A stretch of DNA of 19,359 bases. Origin: Candidatus Zixiibacteriota bacterium (GTDB lineage: Bacteria > Zixibacteria > MSB-5A5 > CAIYYT01). The notes under the pieces were generated by a model. The model worked only from the letters and a program-made list of their open reading frames with translations, was not told where the DNA came from and did no database searches. This document shows, piece by piece, positions 8,168 through 14,557 of the stretch. The stretch is from positions 1 to 19,359 of the forward strand of contig JAGLUH010000182.1 of NCBI GenBank assembly GCA_023134875.1, in the 5' to 3' direction. Positions within the stretch are counted from its first letter, which is position 1; every line of letters starts with the position of its first letter. The position numbers were made by a program, and so were the translations under genes.

Positions 8168-8679
8168 ATAGTTTTTTCTAACAGCGCAACACAATGTATT
8201 ACAATTAGTTACGCAAAAACAGTTCTCCGCTAGTGCTGAGTCGTGACCAGAAATGGCTTCTGGCCCGCATAATTCATTGATTTGGCTTTGTTGACATTTG
8301 TCTGCGCTGTTCGTACTCGGGCACTCCGTTTAAGTTGGAGTGAATCATTCAGTTCCGAAATTTTCGTAAAGCGTGTGCAACCTATCGAAGGCCGAATGCA
8401 ACCGTGGCTCCCGATTACACTCTGCAATTTTAATAGCACCCCACCCCGATTGCGTAACATACTGACAATGTGTGAGTTACAAGCATCTCACTAGGCACCG
8501 CCAATGTTTTTGCGAATAATCCGGGCTAGAAAAACTTACAGAGGAGGTCAAGTTCCGCAGGAGACCTGCCAACAAAGCACATGTTAGCAAAGTGACGGTC
8601 CATTGACTGTGGTGAATACTTTACCGGGTGCTGCACCACTGGGCCTTCGTGACCACTCACTTAAGGAAGGGGACTTCTC
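8168..8679. other. Gene-free left end of the island
   Basis: I find no credible gene. Contents: a T6 run just after the tRNA (8172-8177); TTTTCTAACAGCG (8174-8186), repeated at 13073-13085; a possible weak promoter TTGACA (8291-8296), 17 bp, TACTCG (8314-8319); a CACTCC/GGAGTG hairpin (8322-8342); and a GCAGG-AGA-CCTGC hairpin (8557-8569) followed by AGCAAAGTGACGG. The last part may be a structured leader for the pilin-like gene. Confidence 0.5.
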
Positions 8680-9162
8680 ATGAAGAAATCTCTTGTCGCT
8701 CTGGCAATAATTGTCGGAGTCAGCATCGTTGCGGCAGGTAGCGCCAACGCTGCGATCATCGCGGACATCACGCTTACCAAGACGGCGGACATGAACTTCG
8801 GCGATGTGATAGCCGGCGCCACCTTGGGAACGGTGGTTCTGACGGCTGCCGCGTCGCCGGAAAGGTCCGTGACAGGAGGCACCGAGCTGGGCAACAGCAC
8901 GAGTGTTTCCTCGGCCACTTTCACCGTTGGGGGTGAAGGAACCTCGACCTACAGCATCACGCTTCCCACGTCGGACGTGACAATTACGTCGGGTGAAAAT
9001 GAGATGACAGTTAACACATTCACCAGCAGCCCCAGCGGTACCGGCCTCTTAAGTGGCGGTACGCAGACGCTGTATGTGGGCGCTACACTCAATGTGGCCG
9101 CGGACCAGGCCAGCGGTAGCAATTACACTGGCAGCTTCAACGTCACGGTAGCCTACAACTGA
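8680..9162 (+). CDS. DUF4402-like pilin/fimbrial subunit
   Basis: 160 aa, preceded by a strong ribosome-binding site (AAGGAAGGGGA, 8663-8673). A typical signal peptide (MKKSLVALAII..., cleavage about ANA-AI, residues 24-25) is followed by a Thr/Ser/Gly-rich beta domain. It has the 'L.F.D..AG...G.V.L' opening, a T-S-x-x-F-x-V-x-G-x-G-x-x-x-Y-x-I-x-L-P segment in the middle and a terminal Y.G.F.VTV.YN strand. This resembles DUF4402 proteins, which are often encoded beside PapD-like chaperones and ushers and are thought to be pilus or fibre subunits. It heads the chaperone and usher genes on the same strand; the hairpin after it (9191-9217) may let it be made in excess. Confidence 0.8.
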   Translation: MKKSLVALAIIVGVSIVAAGSANAAIIADITLTKTADMNFGDVIAGATLGTVVLTAAASPERSVTGGTELGNSTSVSSATFTVGGEGTSTYSITLPTSDVTITSGENEMTVNTFTSSPSGTGLLSGGTQTLYVGATLNVAADQASGSNYTGSFNVTVAYN

Positions 9163-9190
9163 TTGCTTGATCACAAGATCCGCTCGATCC

Positions 9191-9217
9191 CCGGAGCCGT
9201 GCCTGAAACGGCTCCGG
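9191..9217 (+). promoter_or_regulatory. Intercistronic hairpin between subunit and chaperone genes
   Basis: A perfect 10-bp GC-rich stem, CCGGAGCCGT (9191-9200) with ACGGCTCCGG (9208-9217), has a 7-nt loop. No T-tract follows, so it is more likely an RNA-stabilising or attenuating structure than a full terminator. That would fit higher expression of the subunit than of chaperone and usher. Confidence 0.55.
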
Positions 9218-9271
9218 AGGGGCGAAGAGGTTGAGAGGTAGTCGAGTTGGCATCCAAGGAAGGAGATTACT

Positions 9272-10207
9272 ATGTCGACATGTTTGAGATACCCCATTCG
9301 GCGGAGCGCCTATGTGGCATTGATAGTCAGCTTCGGTTTCATGGGAGGGGATATGCGGGCTGGTGAGGGAGGTACCGGCCTGCTCGTTGCGCCGACGCGT
9401 GTTGTCTTTGAGGGTGGTCAGAGGAGTGCCATGTTGACTCTTGTCAACACAGGCGACGAGGTCACCACCTACCGCATCTCCTTCATCCAGATGGAGATGA
9501 CTGAAGCGGGTCAGATCGTCGAGATCGAAAAGACTGAGGTAGGCGAACCCTATGCCGACCAATTGGTGCGGTACAGTCCACGGCAGGTGACCCTCAAACC
9601 TCACACGCCTCAGACCGTTCGCATGCGGCTGCGCAAGCCCGCCGAGTTGGCCCCGGGAGAGTATCGCTCTCACTTGCTCTTTCGAATCATACCTTCGATA
9701 GAGTCGTCCTCGACGCTGAAAGAACCATCGAAATCAGAATCCGATTCGAGAGTAAATATAGAATTACGTCCTTTCTACGGAGTGGCGATTCCGATAATTG
9801 TCCGCCACGGTAGGACTTCAGCTGTCGCGCGACTCACGAACCTTAGCTTACGAGACGAGCTTTCATTGACGGATCCGCCAACCCTTTCGCTGGAAATCAG
9901 AAGAGATGGCAACCGTTCGGTCTACGGCAACTTCACCGTGACCCATCTAGGATCCGGCGGTGAAGAACACGTTGTGGGTAAGATCGACGGCGTTGCTATT
10001 TACACGTCCGCTCCACTCCGCCGGTTAGAGATCCCCTTAAGACTGCCACCCGGCCTGCAATTGAATGATGGCCGTCTGCGTGTGACCTACGCTGAAGCCG
10101 GATCGACATACGCCAATGCGAGACATGCCAGTGAGATACTTGCCGAAGCGGAAATCATCCTTGCGGCTCAGTCCGAAACCGAATCTGTTGTAGCGAAGGA
10201 ATACTAG
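9272..10207 (+). CDS. PapD-like periplasmic pilus chaperone
   Basis: 311 aa; AAGGAGA upstream supports ATG 9272. A signal peptide (about 1-30, ending MRAG) precedes an Ig-like domain that opens LLVAPTRVVFEGGQRSA with a following L.LVN.G.E...YRI strand. The segment VTLKPHTPQTVRMRLRKP and LAPGEYRSHLLF (about residues 109-145) correspond to the G1-like strand and following loop of chaperone domain 1; a second beta domain follows (about 170-300). It should bind exported subunits in the periplasm by donor-strand complementation and deliver them to the usher encoded 45 nt downstream. It is longer than the usual roughly 230-260 aa, with a polar Ser/Glu/Lys insertion around residues 148-162. Confidence 0.8.
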   Translation: MSTCLRYPIRRSAYVALIVSFGFMGGDMRAGEGGTGLLVAPTRVVFEGGQRSAMLTLVNTGDEVTTYRISFIQMEMTEAGQIVEIEKTEVGEPYADQLVRYSPRQVTLKPHTPQTVRMRLRKPAELAPGEYRSHLLFRIIPSIESSSTLKEPSKSESDSRVNIELRPFYGVAIPIIVRHGRTSAVARLTNLSLRDELSLTDPPTLSLEIRRDGNRSVYGNFTVTHLGSGGEEHVVGKIDGVAIYTSAPLRRLEIPLRLPPGLQLNDGRLRVTYAEAGSTYANARHASEILAEAEIILAAQSETESVVAKEY

Positions 10208-10252
10208 CGAGCCGCTCGTGCCGTCCAACATGACAATAGGATACTAACTGCT

Positions 10253-12993
10253 ATGAATGGAACGTCATCTGACCCACCCCGCCGAGATCCAGGCAGGCCA
10301 TCGTACTGTCGGACCGCCTACTCCCTCGGCCTCCTTCTCACAGGCCTCCTGACTCTGACGCCAGCTCTCTTTGCCAGCGAAGCACGGGTCGTGATTCGAC
10401 ACCCTGTAGTGGAACGCGCCGAGTCCGACATGATGCTCCTCGCGGTACTGCTGGATCACACTATTCTGAGCGACGCTATGACGACTTACTCCAACGAGGG
10501 GGATGTTCTCGTTCCGCTCGGTGAGCTGTCCGCCCTGCTGAGCCTGGCTATTAAAGTGGACACGGAGCGCGGAGTGGCGGAAGGCTTCGTCATCAGTGAA
10601 GGGCGCCACTTTCTCCTGGACCTGGCCGCCGGAAGAGTCCGGGTGGAGGGCCGAGAGGTAGTGTTTGCGCCGAGCCAGGTTGAACTCCACCACGAAGACA
10701 TCTTCGTGGAGATCCAACTGCTGTCCAGATGGTTGCCGCTGGACTTCGAGATGGATCCCTATTCCGCCACGCTGACTGTCATACCGCGAGAACCGCTACC
10801 GATACAGTTGCGGCTGCAAAGGCAGCGCCGGATAGCGAAAGCGCTCGCGTACCTCGGGCTCGACGATCCGAAGTACCCACGGATCGACAACACCTACCGG
10901 CTATGGGATGTACCCTTTCTGGACCAAAGTATTTTTGTTACGTCGAGACCCAACCCGACTGGCAGGCGACTGTCCCAAGCCCGGTACTCGACCTTAGTCT
11001 CCGGCGACCTTCTCTACATGGAGACCAATCTGTACCTTCTGGGAGACGACAAACAGCCTGTGACCTACCAGCGGCTGAGCATGGGGCGCATGGACCCTGC
11101 CGCGACTCTGCTCGGGCCGCTGAAAGCTCGTCAAGTTGGCCTGATCGAGATTTACCATCCGGGACTGGATCTCGTCGCGCGCCCGTATTCAGGGCTGGGC
11201 GTCATCGTGAGCAACTTCCCGCTAAACCGCCCGAGTCAGTTTGACCGGCACTCTTTCCAAGGCGATGTTCCCCCGAACTGGGATGTCGAGCTTTACCTCA
11301 ATGACGCCCTGATCGCTTACCAGCGATCTGGACTGGAGGGCGCGTATGACTTCCAAGATGTACCTCTCCTGTTTGGCCTCAACATGTTTCGGCTGGTCTT
11401 TTATGGGCCACAGGGACAGCGGCGCGAAGAAACGCAGGTCTTCAACGTTGATAAGTCGATGACTCCGCCGGGCCGCTTCCACTACCGTTTGGCCGGAAAC
11501 GATCCCAAGCAAGCCCAGCGTCGATACTCATCTGAATTTGATCTGGGACTGACCCGCCACGTCTCCGCCTCGTTCGGACTGGCCAGCGTGGGACTTGCCG
11601 ATGGCCAGCATCAGTACGGCCGGCTGGGGTCTCGCGTGTTCTGGAAGAGGTTCTTTGCCAGTGCCGATATTGCGGTGGAAAGAAACCAGGGCTCAGTGTG
11701 GCAGGCGGGGTTGCAGACACGTGTGGGGCCGGTGGCGCTGTACGTGCAGCACGCGGAAGTGAACGATTTTACCAGCGAGATCTTCCAGTCCGCCCCTGGC
11801 TCGCTTCGAGGCCGGTCCACCGCGACGGTGCAAGCCGCGATCCGTCTCGGGTTCCTGCCTCGTATTTCCATCGCCCTCGAAGGCCGCCGCGACCGGCTTG
11901 GAGAGAGTCGGACAATCGATCGGATAATTAATCGAGTTTCCACTTCATGGCGTGGGATCTATTGTTCCAACCGGACCCGGTGGACGCTTAACCACCAGCC
12001 CGGACAAAAGGACCAGCACCAAACCGAAGGGACGTTCCTGGCCAGAGCAAGTACTGGCGCCGCCTGGCGGTGCGTGGAGAGCTAGATTACGATCTCCATC
12101 CGGTGAAGGAAGTCAACTCTTTGACCCTGTCCACCGAAGGCCGTCTTAGTCCAAAATACTCCTTTGGCGTTGGAATCGTACGGTTCTCTGAGCGACAAAC
12201 TCGTTACCTCCTGTCGGTGAACAAGAAGGAAGGCGCCTATAGGTTCGGCGTCAGTACCAACTACTCACCAGATCAAGGGTTCGGGGCTAGCCTCACTTTC
12301 TCAGTAGGCTTGAGCCGCGATCCGCATTCGGGACGCTGGTTCACGCAGGCGAGGTCGGTGGCGTCATCCGGCGCCGCATCGGCCAGAGTCTTTCTCGATT
12401 CGAATGCCAATGGCGTGATGGAGCCGGGAGAGGCGCCGCTTCCATGCGTAGGTTTCTTGGTTGGCCGAGCCGGCCCCGTGACGGAAACGGACCAGAACGG
12501 AATCGCCTTCCTGACGAATTTGTCCAGCCACCAGGACATCAAACTCAACTTGTCCCCTGGCACCCTCGATGATCCCCTGTGGGTAGCAGGTCGGAAGGGC
12601 GTTTGCCTCGTCCCCCGACCGGGCAAGGTGGCCCTGATTGATTTCCCGGTGCTTGTCACCAGCGAGATCGTCGGTACCGTTTACCGCCACGAAGATAGCA
12701 TCAAGCGCGCAGCTGCGGGAATCGAACTGGAACTGATCGATTCGGAGCGAGGTCAGGTCATGAAGCGAGTGACAAGTGCTTACGACGGGTTCTACTATGT
12801 CTCGGAGATACCGCCGGGTCGGTATATTCTGCAAGTCTCTCCTGAACAATGCTCGCTGCTCAAGCTCGCCGTTCCGACTTCCCGAAAGTTGGAACTCACG
12901 GCCGAGGGAGACATTCTGGACGGCGTCGATTTTCTTCTCGAGCCCCTGGGTGTCCCAGTCGATTCCCGACCAGAGGCTTACGAAACCGAATAA
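10253..12993 (+). pseudogene. Outer-membrane usher-like protein, split by one -1 frameshift
   Basis: From ATG 10253 the frame runs to TAG 12083-12085. The sequence then continues in frame -1 to 12993, whose conceptual part has no good start (only a GTG at 12070). Joined near 12036-12050 (TFLA, then GQSKYWRRLAVRGELDYD) the product is about 913 aa, normal for an usher. Parts: signal peptide (about 24-43, cleavage near FA-SE); an N-terminal periplasmic domain; a segment PPNWDVELYLND...GPQGQRREE, typical of usher/plug-type proteins; a run of beta strands (about 410-740); and C-terminal carboxypeptidase-regulatory/SdrD-like domains with the Ca-binding-like DSNANGVMEPGE. It would form the pore that exports and anchors the fibre. 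The break is a single-base deletion, an assembly error or, less likely, programmed slippage; I see no classic slippery heptamer. Confidence 0.75.
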
Positions 12994-13072
12994 GTGTCCG
13001 TCAGGAATTGGTCATGATTTGTTCACTTCGCACAGCAATCGACTTTGATAGATACCTCGTCCCTTCTAACGA

Positions 13073-13085
13073 TTTTCTAACAGCG
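13073..13085 (+). repeat. 13-bp repeat shared by both island ends
   Basis: TTTTCTAACAGCG here is identical to 8174-8186, which lies 7 bp inside attL; this copy is about 125 bp inside attR. Same orientation. Possibly a recombinase or accessory-factor site; could also be chance. Confidence 0.45.
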
Positions 13086-13145
13086 AACTTATTTGTACTT
13101 CAATCAACTTGCTTGTACTTTCACCAACCTGCATGAACTTAACAT
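13086..13145 (+). repeat. Three tandem 20-bp repeats near the right island end
   Basis: The units start at 13086, 13106 and 13126. Each opens AACTT or AACCT and then has a (T/A)TT/GC-TTGTACTT-like core: ATTTGTACTT, GCTTGTACTT and GCATGAACTT. Units 1 and 2 are the closest, unit 3 diverged. Spacing is about two helical turns. Arm-type integrase sites or iterons look like this. Confidence 0.6.
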
Positions 13146-13209
13146 TTGGAAAGGCAGTCAATTGCGCGTAATTTCCTGTGAGAACAAAAGTTGTGCGAAA
13201 TACCATGCG

Positions 13210-13229
13210 TCGAATCCCTGCCTCTCCGC
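13210..13229 (+). repeat. Right attachment site (attR)
   Basis: Exact 20-bp copy of the tRNA-Ser 3' end (8148-8167). Neither flank continues the match, as expected for attR left by site-specific integration. Confidence 0.75.
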
Positions 13230-13356
13230 TTTATTCTTTGCCGTACACAGAATTACCTGATTGATACGTGCGTGGTGTACCCCCTGGTGCAGCAGCTATT
13301 GCTTCGACACAGAAAAAGTGGTTCCCGAACTCAATGGGAAAAGGCACAAAAAGAAA

Positions 13357-13382
13357 CCCACCTGGCGCTTCGCTGAGGTGGG
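13357..13382. repeat. Dispersed hairpin, copy 1
   Basis: CCCACCT and AGGTGGG enclose an inner GCG-CTT-CGC stem-loop. The same hairpin occurs at 15921-15946 and 18699-18724 (loop CTA there). This copy shares little else with the other two except a purine-rich left flank and a following GGCTACC/GCCAG-like tail. Confidence 0.7.
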
Positions 13383-13400
13383 CTACCAGCTGAATCGATA

Positions 13401-13421
13401 GAGGTGAAACTCACCTCTTTT
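13401..13421 (+). terminator. Intrinsic terminator facing right
   Basis: GAGGTGA (13401-13407), loop AAC, TCACCTC (13411-13417), then TTTTCTT. It would stop rightward transcripts from the island before they run into the - strand genes. Confidence 0.65.
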
Positions 13422-13431
13422 CTTACCTGCT

Positions 13432-13605
13432 TCAAGTGGAGCCCTTGCAGGTAGCTCTCATTACCTTGGCATTGAAGTAGCTCTGATCCGAGTCATAGTG
13501 ACATTTCTTGTACTTCTTGCCGCTACCACACCAGCAGGGATTGTTGCGGCCGAGATTCTTGGCTGAGCTTGGAGGCCGATTAAACAGCTTATTAAAAAAC
13601 CCCAT
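13432..13605 (-). CDS. SEC-C zinc-motif mini-protein
   Basis: 57 aa, read from ATG 13605 (complement) to TGA 13432-13434. A basic/hydrophobic start ([12 protein letters not shown]) is followed by [17 protein letters not shown], an exact SEC-C signature (C-x-C-x8-C-H) that binds zinc. The motif is best known from the SecA C-terminus, where it contacts SecB and ribosomes, but it also occurs in many stand-alone proteins. The rest (about 20 residues) shows no domain. It has its own strong promoter (13681-13709), and GGAT lies about 8 nt upstream of the start. Role unknown; protein-protein or ribosome contact through the zinc knuckle is the likely activity. Confidence 0.85.
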   Translation of the reverse strand: MGFFNKLFNRPPSSAKNLGRNNPCWCGSGKKYKKCHYDSDQSYFNAKVMRATCKGST

Positions 13606-13680
13606 TAATCATCCGCTATTTCAAACCAGGATTTCCCGGATAAACCATAGAAGAATATAATTCAATCCTCTCTAATTAGA

Positions 13681-13709
13681 ATAATACATAAATGATACGC
13701 AAATGTCAA
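13681..13709 (-). promoter_or_regulatory. Sigma70-type promoter for the SEC-C gene
   Basis: On the complement, TTGACA (13709-13704), a 17-bp spacer and TATTAT (13686-13681): five or six of six matches per box with ideal spacing. Transcript start would be near 13674, about 70 nt before the SEC-C start codon. Confidence 0.75.
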
Positions 13710-13895
13710 GATTTCCTTTCCTTTTCACAAGCGATTACGACAGGTGGCCCACCATTTAGGGCTTCTTGAACCCCACCGTTTTACAATTATTCGTCGAGCA
13801 ATATGTGCTATCGGAAGCATTTGTCTGTTTTGCCGATCAAGTGCCTTGAACTGGCAAGGTTTTTCCGGGCAACTTATCGGTTCGCAATTTGAATA

Positions 13896-14450
13896 TTATT
13901 CCTGTGGCTCCCAACCCAACTCAGTTTGAATTTTGCGACGGTAATCTGTATCAATTTGAATTGGGGCTTTCCTTACATACGTTTCGGCGTTGTGCCTTTT
14001 CTCAAATGATAAGTTCTTCAAATAAGTCACAACAGCGTCAACAGAAGGTACTGAGCCATTTTGACCATTGAATTTCGAAGGAAGAGCAGTCCATATGACT
14101 GCTTCAATTCTTTTTTCATTAGCCCAATTGGCAATTCCCTCTTCTATTTCATCCTTTGGCTGCGAGGCATTTTCCCAGCGTCCAATATCTCTTTTTCTGT
14201 TCTTGGTTGGTATCTCTTCTCGACTCCCAAGGTTGTCAATAGCTTCGCGAAGATTATCGACGGAAGATAAGGCCCATAATGTTCGTAGAGGTGTTTTCCC
14301 AGGTGTAATGACTAATGTCATTCGTCCATCTTGAGATTGGCGGCAGAATTCGACTGGGAGAAATGGCCCATCATTAAACCAAGGACGTCTTATCAATAAG
14401 ACTCTGGGATCCCATACCAGAGAACCCCATGCCAGACATGCAATTTTCAC
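13896..14450 (-). CDS. Gamma-glutamylcyclotransferase-like hypothetical protein
   Basis: 184 aa. I choose GTG 14450, because GGGAGGAT lies 5 nt upstream, over the TTG at 14465. The protein opens MKIACLAWGSLVWDPR; the (Y/W)GSL turn after the first strand is the substrate-loop signature of the gamma-glutamylcyclotransferase (GGCT/AIG2-like) fold. Further recognisable blocks are LPVEFCRQS.DGR.TLV, RTLWA, IGRW, VIWTALP.KF and QIDT.YR..I. This set marks a widespread uncharacterised bacterial family. The family fold suggests cleavage of gamma-glutamyl amines to 5-oxoproline, but I cannot place the catalytic Glu with certainty. It lies about 26 nt after an attC-like GTTAGGC, as a cassette gene would. 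Confidence 0.7.
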   Translation of the reverse strand: MKIACLAWGSLVWDPRVLLIRRPWFNDGPFLPVEFCRQSQDGRMTLVITPGKTPLRTLWALSSVDNLREAIDNLGSREEIPTKNRKRDIGRWENASQPKDEIEEGIANWANEKRIEAVIWTALPSKFNGQNGSVPSVDAVVTYLKNLSFEKRHNAETYVRKAPIQIDTDYRRKIQTELGWEPQE

Positions 14451-14474
14451 TTTATCCTCCCGCAAACCATTCGC

Positions 14475-14545
14475 CTAACCGTCTGGTGACAGCGAAGCCG
14501 CATACTGACCCACCGTACAGTCGAGCCGGTTGTTGGAGGCGAATA
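14475..14545 (-). repeat. Weak attC-like site upstream of the GGCT-like gene
   Basis: On the complement the segment ends with GTTAGGC (14479-14473), a full match to the integron core GTTRRRY. It starts near a CTCCAAC box (six of seven to RYYYAAC). The interior is not clearly palindromic, so the call is tentative. Confidence 0.3.
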
Positions 14546-14557
14546 TCCCCTGCATGC

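Larger units (their letters stand above)
8148..13229 (+). mobile_element. tRNA-Ser-integrated island carrying a chaperone-usher-like locus
   Basis: TCGAATCCCTGCCTCTCCGC, the last 18 or so bases of tRNA-Ser plus flank, occurs at 8148-8167 and again exactly at 13210-13229. The two copies enclose about 5.06 kb that contains only the pilin-like, chaperone and usher genes. Duplication of a tRNA 3' end is the footprint of tyrosine-recombinase integration. No integrase gene lies between the repeats, so the element is either a degraded island or one moved by a recombinase supplied in trans. Confidence 0.75.
12994..13431. other. Gene-free right end of the island and flank
   Basis: No credible gene. 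It holds a 13-bp repeat (13073-13085), three 20-bp tandem repeats (13086-13145), the right attachment site (13210-13229), a dispersed hairpin (13357-13382) and an intrinsic terminator (13401-13421). The AT-rich stretch 13060-13150 differs from the GC-richer usher gene before it. Confidence 0.6.

Noticed and set aside
8230..8494. Small frames on both strands at the left end of the island
   Set aside because: No ribosome-binding site or domain. Composition looks like translated intergenic DNA; overlapping antisense frames of equal quality.
12000..12050. Programmed -1 ribosomal slippage in the usher gene
   Set aside because: No X-XXY-YYZ heptamer in the right phase was found before the frame change; mutation or sequence error is simpler.
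12070..12993. Separate gene starting at GTG 12070
   Set aside because: No ribosome-binding site. Its N-terminus continues the beta-barrel of the upstream frame, so it is the rest of the frameshifted usher.
13086..13145. CRISPR array
   Set aside because: Tandem 20-bp units without spacers and with diverged copies; no cas genes.
13191..13376. 61-aa frame crossing attR
   Set aside because: It spans the att repeat and a dispersed hairpin and has no coding features.
13744..14334. Plus-strand frames opposite the GGCT-like gene
   Set aside because: Antisense to a protein with clear family motifs and a strong ribosome-binding site.
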